64,000 bases of DNA from an uncultured Actinomyces sp. (GTDB lineage: Bacteria > Actinomycetota > Actinomycetes > Actinomycetales > Actinomycetaceae). The notes below the pieces were generated by a model. It worked only from the letters and a program-made list of their open reading frames with translations, was not told the DNA's origin and did no database searches. Below are positions 7,424 through 15,153 of the stretch, piece by piece. A program made the position numbers and the translations under genes. Positions within the stretch are counted from its first letter, which is position 1; each line of letters begins with the position of its first letter. Where the stretch lies: positions 48,938 through 112,937 of the forward strand of contig URAS01000009.1 in the NCBI GenBank assembly GCA_900545825.1, written 5' to 3'.

Positions 7424-8863
7424 TTAAACGAGCGAGCGCCCGTCGGAACCGGATTCCAGTTCGGTCTCCAGTTGCTCGAGGGACTTGTTGCGGGTTTCGG
7501 GCAGGAATCGGTATTCGAACAGCAGCGCAAAGACGTTGATGATCGCGAAGAGGAAGAACGTCTTGCCGCCGATTGCCGACAGCAGCTGGGGGAAGGCGAA
7601 GGTGACGAGCATGTTGGAAATCCACTGGCAGAACACGGCGACACCCATGGCGAAACCGCGGACACGCAGCGGGAAAAGCTCCGACATCGTCAGCCAGAAC
7701 ACCACCGAACAGCAGGTCTGCATAAACGCGAGGAAGACGAGCATAAAGACGAGGATGAGGTACGACCTCAACGACGATTCCGGCATGAGGAACAGCAGAC
7801 CCAGCACGACCTGGGAACAGACGATCCCCACCATGCCGATCATCAGCATGACGCGACGGCGCGCCTTACGCAGGAGGTTGAGGCCCGCCCACACGGCCAG
7901 CACCGACACGACGCCGTTCGCGATCGACGCGGTGATCGACGCCTGCGTGCCCATGCCCGTCGAGATGAGGACGGTCGGCGCGAAGTACATGACCGCGTTG
8001 ACGCCGGTCAGCTGAATGACGACGCCGAAACCGATGCCGATCAGGGTGATTCGGCGGATCCACGGGATCTTCAGGGCCTGCATGGCCTCGCGGCCGCTGA
8101 AGGTCGACTCGGCGACGATCGTCGAAATCTCGGAAATCTCGTCCTCGGGCGACTGCGTGCGGATCGACCAGAGGACCTTGCGGGCCTCGTCGATCTTGCC
8201 GTGGGCGATGAGCCAGCGCGGCGACTCGGGGATGATGAACGTGCCAATCCACAGGATGATCGCGGGGATCGCGGCCAGGCCGAGCATCCACCGCCACGCG
8301 TGCATGGGATTGCCCCACTGCGCGAGCGCCGCGTTCGAAATGTAGGCGACCAGCTGGCCGGTGACGATCATCAGCTCGTTCGCCGAGACCAGTGAGCCGC
8401 GGATCTGCTTCGGCGCGATTTCGCTCAAGTACATCGGCACCGTCGCCGACGCACCGCCGACGCCGAAGCCCAAAACCACGCGGAACAGCACCATGATGCC
8501 CAGGCTGGGGGCCAGCGAGCAGCCGATGGCGCCGAAGAAAAAGAGGAACGCCAGCCCCATCACCGTGTAGCGGCGGCCATACCGGTCGGAGAGGCGGCCC
8601 GCGCCGACCGCGCCGAAAGCCGCGCCGGCCAGCAGCGATGCGGTGACGGCACCCTCGGTCGCGGGGGTGAGGTCGAGGCCGCCCTTGTCGAACGGCAGAG
8701 TCATGAACGGCAAAGCGCCGGAAATAATGCCCGTGTCGTAGCCGAACGCGAACGCGCCAAAGGTCGCGATGAGGGCGACGCGGCGCAGGCGACGTTGCGC
8801 GCGCTTCGGCTCGGGATGAGGTTCTGTTTGAGGTCCTTCACTAGGCAGCGAGGTGTGCGTCAT
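7424..8863 (-). CDS. Sugar-porter family MFS transporter (IolT-like)
   Basis: A 12-segment membrane protein of 479 aa with the sugar-porter signatures GYDTGIISGALPFM in the first helix, GRLSDRYGRRYTVM in loop 2-3, PESPRWLIAHGK at the central loop and PETRNKSLEQLE at the C-terminus. The first-helix form DTGIISGA is the one seen in myo-inositol/proton symporters such as IolT. It should import a polyol or sugar with protons. ATG 8863 is preceded by AAGGAG. It is the first gene of a leftward operon with the IolE-like enzyme and is divergent from the dehydrogenase, with overlapping promoters between. Confidence 0.88.
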   Translation of the reverse strand: MTHTSLPSEGPQTEPHPEPKRAQRRLRRVALIATFGAFAFGYDTGIISGALPFMTLPFDKGGLDLTPATEGAVTASLLAGAAFGAVGAGRLSDRYGRRYTVMGLAFLFFFGAIGCSLAPSLGIMVLFRVVLGFGVGGASATVPMYLSEIAPKQIRGSLVSANELMIVTGQLVAYISNAALAQWGNPMHAWRWMLGLAAIPAIILWIGTFIIPESPRWLIAHGKIDEARKVLWSIRTQSPEDEISEISTIVAESTFSGREAMQALKIPWIRRITLIGIGFGVVIQLTGVNAVMYFAPTVLISTGMGTQASITASIANGVVSVLAVWAGLNLLRKARRRVMLMIGMVGIVCSQVVLGLLFLMPESSLRSYLILVFMLVFLAFMQTCCSVVFWLTMSELFPLRVRGFAMGVAVFCQWISNMLVTFAFPQLLSAIGGKTFFLFAIINVFALLFEYRFLPETRNKSLEQLETELESGSDGRSLV

Positions 8864-8884
8864 CGGTCATCTCCTTCGATGCTG

Positions 8885-8914
8885 TTGACCGTCGCGATTA
8901 TCACGTGCTATGGT
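8885..8914 (+). promoter_or_regulatory. Promoter of the Gfo/Idh/MocA dehydrogenase gene
   Basis: TTGACC (8885-8890), 18-bp spacer, TATGGT (8909-8914), giving a leader of about 90 bases before ATG 9012. Confidence 0.55.
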
Positions 8915-8923
8915 CGCTACAAG

Positions 8924-8973
8924 TCGAACGTACCCGCACCAATAAGCACCTGTCAAGAGTTGCAGACGTTCGA
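8924..8973. promoter_or_regulatory. Inverted half-sites in the divergent promoter region (LacI operator candidate)
   Basis: TCGAACGT (8924-8931) and ACGTTCGA (8966-8973) are perfect inverted copies 34 bp apart. The first overlaps the -10 of the leftward promoter. The LacI-type gene at 10338 is the likely binder, by inference. Confidence 0.4.
8927..8956 (-). promoter_or_regulatory. Promoter of the MFS/IolE-like operon
   Basis: On the minus strand TTGACA (8956-8951), 18-bp spacer, then TACGTT (8932-8927). The 8-bp half-site TCGAACGT overlaps the -10. Confidence 0.5.
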
Positions 8974-9011
8974 TCGCCGGTCAGGCCCGGCATCTTCAAA
9001 GAGGAGGAAAA

Positions 9012-10181
9012 ATGACCACAACACTACGGATTGCTCTCGTCGGGGCCGGCTACGCCGGACGCTCCCACGCTTTCGGCTATCGCAACGCGTCGATGGCCGA
9101 GGACCTGAAGGATGTGCACGTCATCCTCGATACGATCGTCGACACCAACGAGGCACTGGCCAAGGACGTCGCCGGTTTCTACGGCTTCGAGAACGTCTCG
9201 ACCGACCTCGACGCCGTCCTCGCGCGCGACGACATCGACGCCGTCTCGCTGGCGCTGCCCAACCGCCTCTATAAGCACGTGCTACCCAAGGTCGCGGCCG
9301 CCGGCAAAAACATCTTCTGCGAGAAGCCGCTGGGCCTCGACGCCGACGAGGCCATCGCCCTCGCCAAGGCCGCCGAAGACGCCGGCGTCATCAACGAGGT
9401 CGGCTTCTCGTTCCGCCGCATCCCGGCCCTCGCCAAGCTCCACGACCTCGTCCAGGCCGGGGCGTTCGGCCAGATCCGCCAGTTCAACGCCTTCTACTAT
9501 GCCGACTACGCGGCCGACCCGCGGCAGCCGCTGACCTGGCGTTACATCATGAAGGACTCGGGCGGCGGCGCGATCGCCGACATCGGCGCGCACGCCCTCG
9601 ACACCGTCCGCTACGTCGTCGGCGACATCGAGGAGGTCGTCTCGGCCGCCCTCACGACGTCGATTAGCACGCGTCCGCTGCCCGCCGGCGGCATCGGCCA
9701 CTCGCAGAAGGCGTCCGAGACCGAGTCGGGCCCGGTCGACAACGACGACAACGCCGTGGTTACCCTGCGGGCGAAGTCGGGCGCGATCGGCACCGTCCAG
9801 CTGTCGCGTATCGCCACCGGAAAGCCGAACGACCTGGGCATCGAGATCTACGGCGAGAAGGGCTGGGCCCGCTTCTCGTCGGCCGCGATGGACGAGCTGC
9901 AGGTCTACGAAGCCGGCGTCTCCGAGGCCGGCATGGACGGCGCGCGCACCGTCATCGCCGGCCCCGCGTTCCCGTACTTCGGCGACACGGCGGCCATGCC
10001 GGGCCGCGGCGTTGGCACGGGTTACGGCGAGGCGTTCATCGCCGAGATCCAGGAATTCGTCCGCGCCCTCGCCTACGGCACGCCTGTCACCACGCCGTTC
10101 AGCGAGGCCATCCCGACGATGAAGGTCATCCAGGCGGCGCAGGCCTCCGCCCGCAAGGGGGCGCCCGTTCCCGTCGAGTAA
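9012..10181 (+). CDS. Gfo/Idh/MocA-family NAD(P)-dependent oxidoreductase
   Basis: A protein of 389 aa. It has an N-terminal Rossmann fold (IALVGAGYAGRSHAFGY, residues 7-23) and the signature EKPLG in KNIFCEKPLGLDADEA, whose Lys is catalytic. The C-terminal alpha/beta substrate domain includes GGGAIADIGAHALDTVRYVVG, where the Asp and His complete the site. Family members oxidise myo-inositol, scyllo-inositol or sugar hydroxyls. AGGAGGAAAA precedes ATG 9012. Divergent from an IolT-like carrier and IolE-like enzyme and next to a LacI regulator, it is probably the first oxidation step of the same polyol pathway; the exact substrate is unknown. Confidence 0.9.
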   Translation: MTTTLRIALVGAGYAGRSHAFGYRNASMAEDLKDVHVILDTIVDTNEALAKDVAGFYGFENVSTDLDAVLARDDIDAVSLALPNRLYKHVLPKVAAAGKNIFCEKPLGLDADEAIALAKAAEDAGVINEVGFSFRRIPALAKLHDLVQAGAFGQIRQFNAFYYADYAADPRQPLTWRYIMKDSGGGAIADIGAHALDTVRYVVGDIEEVVSAALTTSISTRPLPAGGIGHSQKASETESGPVDNDDNAVVTLRAKSGAIGTVQLSRIATGKPNDLGIEIYGEKGWARFSSAAMDELQVYEAGVSEAGMDGARTVIAGPAFPYFGDTAAMPGRGVGTGYGEAFIAEIQEFVRALAYGTPVTTPFSEAIPTMKVIQAAQASARKGAPVPVE

Positions 10182-10192
10182 CCACACCGCCG

Positions 10193-10222
10193 CGAGGTCG
10201 CCCTTCCGCACCTGCGACCTCG
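10193..10222 (+). terminator. Hairpin after the dehydrogenase gene
   Basis: CGAGGTCGC (10193-10201) pairs with GCGACCTCG (10214-10222), 11 bases after the stop codon. Confidence 0.5.
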
Positions 10223-10272
10223 GGGAAACGTAGGCAGGCACCCTTGTGTGTTCCGGTGTCTACCTGCTCCTC

Positions 10273-10308
10273 GCACCGCCGGGGCCACCGTCGAGGCCCC
10301 GGCGGTGC
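10273..10308 (+). terminator. Strong GC hairpin followed by CTTATTAG
   Basis: GCACCGCCGGGGCC (10273-10286) pairs perfectly over 14 bp with GGCCCCGGCGGTGC (10295-10308), followed by CTTATT. It separates the dehydrogenase gene from the LacI gene. Confidence 0.7.
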
Positions 10309-10325
10309 CTTATTAGCGCGTGCCA

Positions 10326-10331
10326 TATGAT
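10326..10331 (+). promoter_or_regulatory. -10 box TATGAT for a leaderless LacI transcript
   Basis: TATGAT lies six bases before GTG 10338 with no ribosome binding site between, the spacing expected of leaderless actinobacterial mRNAs. Confidence 0.5.
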
Positions 10332-10337
10332 AAGGGC

Positions 10338-11354
10338 GTGAGTCCCCAGCGTCGAACCCGTTACGTCACCCAGGCCGACATTGCCGCCGAGGCCGGAGTG
10401 TCCCGTCCCCTCGTCTCGCTCGTCCTGCGCGGCGCCCCGAACGTCAGCGACGAGAAGCGCGAACGCGTCCTCGCCGCCGCCCGGCGCCTGGGCTACATCG
10501 AGTCGCGCCTCGCCACCGACCTCGCCGGCAACCGATCGAACCTGCTCATCGGCTATTTGCCCCAGTCGTTCGGAAATCGCGTGTTCCTCGACGTCTACGA
10601 GGGCATCGCGTCCGTCCTCCAGCCCGCCGGACACCACGTCCTCGTCATGGAGGGCAGCGTCGACCCCGAACAGGAGGACCGCAACCTGCGTGAACTCGTG
10701 TCGTTTCGGCCCGACGCCGTCATCCTTGCCGGCTATTCGGGGCCGACCGACACGCTGCGGGCCGCGTCGACGACGATCCCGTTCGTCTCGGTCACCCGCG
10801 AGATGAAGGAGCGCAACGTCATTTCCGTCCTCGGCGATGACGCCGCCGGCACGCGCGCCGCCGTCGAGCACCTCATCGCCGCAGGTCACATCCACATTAC
10901 GCACCTCGAGCTGCCCGACGCCATGCCGTACGAAACCCGCGCGCGCACCTACGCCGAGACCATGCGCGCCGCCGGCCTCACCCCGCACATCGTCCCCACC
11001 GACATCACGACCGAGGGCGGCTACCGCGCGACCTGCGGCCTGCTGGACGACGGGTACCGCCCGTCCGCGCTGTTCTGCGGCTCCGACGCGCTGGCGCTGG
11101 GCGCGTGGGACGCCCTCACGGAGCGGCACCTGGCGATCCCCGACGACATCGCGCTGGTCGGCTACGACAACACCGACATCGTGCGGCGCCTCGACATCAC
11201 GTCGGTCGACCAGCACACGCACACCCAGGGGAAAATCGCCGCCGAGGCCGTCCTCGCGGCCTGCACCGGCGACACCCCGCCGCCGGAAGTCCAGCTGGTC
11301 CAGCCCAACCTCATCGAGCGGGCGTCCTCCACGTCGGTCCACCACCACGTCTGA
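10338..11354 (+). CDS. LacI-family transcriptional regulator
   Basis: A protein of 338 aa. Its N-terminal HTH (VTQADIAAEAGVSRPLVSLVL) has Arg-Pro-Leu in the recognition helix in place of the common T-V-S. It is followed by the hinge NVSDEKRERVLAAARRLGYI and a periplasmic-binding-like effector domain ending in FCGSDALALGAWDAL and ALVGYDNTDIVRRLDITSVDQ. The family represses sugar genes until an effector binds. I prefer GTG 10338 over GTG 10320 because a TATGAT box sits at leaderless spacing. Its position after the polyol module points to that module as target, and the TCGAACGT inverted half-sites are a candidate operator. Confidence 0.9.
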   Translation: MSPQRRTRYVTQADIAAEAGVSRPLVSLVLRGAPNVSDEKRERVLAAARRLGYIESRLATDLAGNRSNLLIGYLPQSFGNRVFLDVYEGIASVLQPAGHHVLVMEGSVDPEQEDRNLRELVSFRPDAVILAGYSGPTDTLRAASTTIPFVSVTREMKERNVISVLGDDAAGTRAAVEHLIAAGHIHITHLELPDAMPYETRARTYAETMRAAGLTPHIVPTDITTEGGYRATCGLLDDGYRPSALFCGSDALALGAWDALTERHLAIPDDIALVGYDNTDIVRRLDITSVDQHTHTQGKIAAEAVLAACTGDTPPPEVQLVQPNLIERASSTSVHHHV

Positions 11355-11400
11355 GGGCGGCTGCGGGAGGGCGCCCTCGGCTGCCCGCCCCTGCCCCGCC

Positions 11401-11437
11401 CCGGTGAACGTGATCAAAAAAGGTCACGTTCACGGGG
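11401..11437. repeat. GTGAACGTGATC palindromic repeat, short-loop copy
   Basis: CCGGTGAACGTGATC, loop AAAAAA, then GGTCACGTTCACGGGG. It lies between the convergent LacI and HPr genes. Confidence 0.9.
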
Positions 11438-11451
11438 GAGACGCAGCAAAC

Positions 11452-11493
11452 ACGCCGGTGCCCCGGAGCCTCTCAGCCCCGGAGCACCGGCGT
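11452..11493 (-). terminator. Hairpin between LacI and HPr genes
   Basis: ACGCCGGTGC (11452-11461) pairs with GCACCGGCGT (11484-11493), with an inner CCCCGG/CCCCGG-flanked loop. It lies 19 bases beyond the HPr stop and could serve either strand. Confidence 0.6.
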
Positions 11494-11512
11494 CTGTTGC
11501 GTCCTAAGAGCG

Positions 11513-11785
11513 CTAGTTATCGAGGTTCTTCTCGATCATCGCCGCAACCTTCTCGACGGCCTCGGCGTTGTCGGAACGGACAACCACGCGGTCGCCGTGC
11601 TTGGCACCCAGCGTCATGATGAGGAGGGCCGACGCGGCGTCAACGCCCTCGTCTTCGTCATCCTCGTCGCCTTCCATGAACAGGAGGATGTCGTCGTCGA
11701 ACTCGTCTGCGGCCTCGGCAACCAGGGTGGCAGGGCGGGCGTGCAGCCCAACCGAGGACCCAACAACAACGGTCTTTTCAGCCAT
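11513..11785 (-). CDS. ptsH: Phosphocarrier protein HPr
   Basis: A protein of 90 aa that carries phosphate from enzyme I to the sugar-specific PTS components. The phosphorylated His15 is in SVGLHARPA. The regulatory Ser region is ASALLIMTLGAKHGD. An acidic insert (EGDEDDEDEGVD) sits before the Ser site. ATG 11785 is preceded by GAGGAG. It is 104 bases downstream of fruA on the same strand and may be co-transcribed with fruK-fruA. Confidence 0.95.
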   Translation of the reverse strand: MAEKTVVVGSSVGLHARPATLVAEAADEFDDDILLFMEGDEDDEDEGVDAASALLIMTLGAKHGDRVVVRSDNAEAVEKVAAMIEKNLDN

Positions 11786-11889
11786 TTTTACTCCTCTAGC
11801 GTGGGGGCGATGCCATCTGCGGCACCGTTCTTTCCTTGTCCATTGTGCGCAATTTGCGCACGCCTGTCATCGGATTGCGGTGAAAGCCG

Positions 11890-14010
11890 CTACGCGGTGA
11901 CCGGCGCCACGTTTTTGGCGGCCTGCTTGCGGAAGTGAATCCCCTTCGCCATCGTGACGGCCGCGGCGGCGACCAAGGTGCCGGCGATCACCGAAATGAG
12001 GAAACCCCACCACGGCGTGATCGCGAAGATGACGAAGATACCGCCGTGCGGCGCGCGCAGCTGAACGTTGAACGCCATCGACAGGGCGCCGGTCACCGCG
12101 CCACCGAGCATCATCGACGGGATGACGCGCAACGGGTCAGCCGCGGCGAACGGGATGGCGCCCTCGGAAATGAAGGACGCGCCCAGCAGCCACGCGGTCT
12201 TGCCGTTTTCGCGTTCGGCCTTCGTGTAGTACTTCTTGCGGACCGTCGTCGACAGCGCCATCGCCAGCGGCGGCACCATGCCGGACGCCATGACCGCCGC
12301 CATGATGAGGAACGGGCCGGCGTTCGACGCGGACCCCTCGGCGAGGCCGGCCGTCGCGAACAGGTAGGCCGCCTTGTTGACAGGGCCGCCCAGGTCAAAG
12401 CACATCATGAGGCCGAGGACGATACCGAGGATGATCGCCGAACCGCCAGTCATGCCGGACAGGCCGTGCTCCATCGCCTTCATCAGCGCCGCCAACGGGC
12501 GCCCAAGGAACAGGATCATCAACCCGCCGGTAATGAACGTGTCAACCAACGGAATGATGACGACCGGCATGAGGCCCGCCAGCCACCGGGGCGGCCGGAA
12601 CGACGACAACCAGAGGGCGATGAGGCCCGCGACCAGGCCGGTGACCAGGCCGCCGATGAAGCCGGCGCCCGTGATCACCGAGATCGCGCCGCCGATGAAG
12701 CCCGGCGCCAGGCCGGGGCGCCCGCCCAACGCGAACGCGATGTAGCCCGACAGCGCGGCGACAAGGAAGCCCATGCCCGCCGAGCCGAGCGTCGCCAACA
12801 GCGCGCCCAGGTAAAGGGAGAATCCGGTGTGCGACATAACCGCACCCGAATCGAGCTTCACCTCGCCCGGCAGGTTCCACAGCGAATAGTTGAGGACGAT
12901 GTCCTGCGCCTTAAACGCGACGTCGTAGCCGCCGACGAGGAACGCGAGGGCGATCAACAGACCGCCGGCCGCGACGAACGGAATCATGTAGGACACGCCG
13001 GTCATCAGGGCCTGCTGGATGCGTTTCGCCCACGACACCTGCTCCTCGGCGCCCTCGGAGGACGACGCGGCGGCAGCGCCAACACGCGTGGCGTTCGGGT
13101 TCTTCGCGGCGGCGACCGCCCGCTCGATGAGGCCGGGCGCATCGTCGACGGCCTTCTTCACGCCGACGTCGACGACCGGCAGACCGGCGAAGCGGCCCTT
13201 GTCGCGAACCTCGACGTCATGGGCGAAAATCACCGCGTCGGCGGCCTTGATGACCTCCGGCGCGAGGAAGTCGATGCCGCCCGAGCCCTGCGGCTCGACC
13301 GCGATCTCGACGCCCGCGTCGGCGCCCGCGTTCTCGAGGTTCTCGGCCGCCATGTACGTGTGGGCGATGCCCGTCGGGCACGACGTCACCGCGACCAGGC
13401 GCAACGGGCGCTCAGAGGACGCCGGGGAGGCGTCGGTCGCGGGCTTGTCGGTTGCGGCGGCTGCGGCGGGGGCTGCGGCGGTTCCGGCCGCGGCGGCCTC
13501 GGCCGCGGGGGCGGCGCCCTCGGCGGGCTTGTCGGCGGCCGGCTTCGGCTTCTTCTTCTTTTCCAGCTGCGCGGTGATGAGGTCGACGACCTCCTGCGCG
13601 CTGCCGGCCTCGCGCAGCGACTGGACGAATGCGGGCCTGGCCAGGCCGCGCGCCAGGCGCTGGAGGAGCTTCAAGTGCATGTCGCCGGCGCCGTCGGGGG
13701 CCGCGATCATGAAGACGAGGTCGGCCGGGCCGTCCTTCGCGCCCCAGTCGATCGGTTCCGGCAGGCGCGCGAAACCCAGCGCCGCCGTCGTCACCGCGCC
13801 CGAACGCGCGTGCGGGATCGCGAAACCACCGGGAAACCCGGTGACGCCCTGCGACTCGCGTTCCATGAGGCTGTCAATGAGGCCGGGCGCCTCGGCGCGG
13901 CCCGTCGCTGCAACAATGCCGGCCAACGACCGGATGACCTCGTCTTTCGTCGCGCCCAGCGGCGCGTCGAGCGACACGAGGTCAGGGGTAATCAGAGGTA
14001 CCTCGTTCAT
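11890..14010 (-). CDS. fruA: PTS fructose transporter, fused EIIA-EIIB-EIIC
   Basis: A protein of 706 aa. EIIA covers about residues 1-150 with the phospho-His67 in GGFAIPHARS. An Ala/Pro/Lys-rich linker (about 150-200) follows. EIIB starts near 203 with phospho-Cys211 in TSCPTGIAHTYMA, and the EIIC membrane domain spans about 325-700. It imports fructose and releases fructose 1-phosphate inside, the substrate of FruK encoded just upstream. The start ATG 14010 lies nine bases after the fruK stop with AAAGGAC between. The Ala-rich linker is repetitive (AAAAAGTAAAPAAAAA) and may vary in length between strains. Confidence 0.95.
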   Translation of the reverse strand: MNEVPLITPDLVSLDAPLGATKDEVIRSLAGIVAATGRAEAPGLIDSLMERESQGVTGFPGGFAIPHARSGAVTTAALGFARLPEPIDWGAKDGPADLVFMIAAPDGAGDMHLKLLQRLARGLARPAFVQSLREAGSAQEVVDLITAQLEKKKKPKPAADKPAEGAAPAAEAAAAGTAAAPAAAAATDKPATDASPASSERPLRLVAVTSCPTGIAHTYMAAENLENAGADAGVEIAVEPQGSGGIDFLAPEVIKAADAVIFAHDVEVRDKGRFAGLPVVDVGVKKAVDDAPGLIERAVAAAKNPNATRVGAAAASSSEGAEEQVSWAKRIQQALMTGVSYMIPFVAAGGLLIALAFLVGGYDVAFKAQDIVLNYSLWNLPGEVKLDSGAVMSHTGFSLYLGALLATLGSAGMGFLVAALSGYIAFALGGRPGLAPGFIGGAISVITGAGFIGGLVTGLVAGLIALWLSSFRPPRWLAGLMPVVIIPLVDTFITGGLMILFLGRPLAALMKAMEHGLSGMTGGSAIILGIVLGLMMCFDLGGPVNKAAYLFATAGLAEGSASNAGPFLIMAAVMASGMVPPLAMALSTTVRKKYYTKAERENGKTAWLLGASFISEGAIPFAAADPLRVIPSMMLGGAVTGALSMAFNVQLRAPHGGIFVIFAITPWWGFLISVIAGTLVAAAAVTMAKGIHFRKQAAKNVAPVTA

Positions 14011-14019
14011 GATGTCCTT

Positions 14020-15000
14020 TCAGGCGGTGAGGTCAGTGAGGTGGGATTCGTCGGGGCGGATGTCCTCGCGCCGAGGGCGACCCGTCCCGGGCTGCGCGGC
14101 GGCCGCCGACCCGAAGGCGCAGGCGTCGCGCAGCGAATCGGCCAGCGACTTGTCAGCCAGCCGGGCGAGGACGAACCCCGTGAGGGCGGCGTCACCGGCG
14201 CCCACGGTCGAGCGAACCTCGACGTCGGGGGATGTGGCGTACCAGGCCTCGTCCTTCGTCACGACCATGGCACCCGCGCCGCCCAGCGTCGCGAGCACCG
14301 TGGGGATTCCGCGCGCGACCAGCGAGCGGGCGGCCTCGACGACGGGGGCGAGGTTGCCGGCGTCGGCCTCGGCCTCGAGCTTTGCGGGGTCCGCGCCGAC
14401 CATCTGGGCCAGCTCGGTCGCGTTGGGTTTGACCAGGTCGGGGGCGCTTTCCGGCAGCGCGGCGGCGAGGGCGCGCAGCGGCGCGTCCGACGTGTCGACG
14501 GCCAGGAGGACGTCGGGCGCCACCTCGCGCACGCGGCGGACGGCCTCGACGTAGAAGTCGTCCTCGACGCCAGCCGGCAGCGACCCCGCGAGGATCACGG
14601 CGCGCGCCCGGGTGGCGGCCTGCGTCAGCGTCTGGACGAGGGCGTCGACCTGGGCTGCCCGCAATGCGGGACCGGCCTCGTTAATTTTTGTGGTTTCACC
14701 TGCGGAATCGACGACGGCGATGTTCGTCCGTACGTTCGCGTCGATCGTCACCGGCATAAGGGGAACGTCGGCGAGGTCGGCCAGCGGATCGTCCTCCCCC
14801 AGCGGGAGGACGGCCGCGACCCGCGCGCCCATCGCCGCGGCGACGCCGGCAACGTTGAGACCTTTCCCGCCAGGCTCGCGCAATTCTCGGGTAATCCGAT
14901 GGACTCCGCCGGGGCTCAGCGGCGCGTCAATTGACACCGTCCGATCGATCGACGGATTCGCCGTCAACGTGAGGATGTCAAGGTCGGGTGGAGTTGTCAT
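14020..15000 (-). CDS. fruK: 1-phosphofructokinase (PfkB family)
   Basis: A protein of 326 aa that phosphorylates fructose 1-phosphate to fructose 1,6-bisphosphate. PfkB landmarks are TANPSIDRTV near the N-terminus, GGKGLNVA (PfkB signature 1) near 44, and STVGAGDAALTGFV near 265, which holds the catalytic Asp and anion hole. ATG 15000 follows AAAGGAGC; a longer frame to 15039 lacks such a site. It is the first gene of fruK-fruA(-ptsH), divergent from ptsI. Confidence 0.94.
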   Translation of the reverse strand: MTTPPDLDILTLTANPSIDRTVSIDAPLSPGGVHRITRELREPGGKGLNVAGVAAAMGARVAAVLPLGEDDPLADLADVPLMPVTIDANVRTNIAVVDSAGETTKINEAGPALRAAQVDALVQTLTQAATRARAVILAGSLPAGVEDDFYVEAVRRVREVAPDVLLAVDTSDAPLRALAAALPESAPDLVKPNATELAQMVGADPAKLEAEADAGNLAPVVEAARSLVARGIPTVLATLGGAGAMVVTKDEAWYATSPDVEVRSTVGAGDAALTGFVLARLADKSLADSLRDACAFGSAAAAQPGTGRPRREDIRPDESHLTDLTA

Positions 15001-15035
15001 GATGCTCCTTTGCTCAATCCACCATGCTAAAACCA

Positions 15036-15065
15036 ACAATAGTCACATTGAACAACACAAAGCAA
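15036..15065 (-). promoter_or_regulatory. Promoter candidate for fruK-fruA
   Basis: Minus strand TTGCTT (15065-15060), 18-bp spacer, TATTGT (15041-15036). The spacer contains TTGTT repeated around the -10, which might be a DeoR-type site. No FruR gene is present in the window. Confidence 0.4.
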
Positions 15066-15153
15066 GAGTGCTACGCTCGCCACATAGACACACATCACCG
15101 CTGATGCTTATTACACTTGTCTATACCAGTTCTGTCTCGCTGTGGAGGTCACC

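Noticed and set aside
11935..14934. A 999-codon rightward open frame opposite fruA and fruK.
   Set aside because: It is antisense to two certain PTS genes, is extremely Arg/Glu/Gly-rich, has no domain, and reflects the codon bias of the opposite strand.
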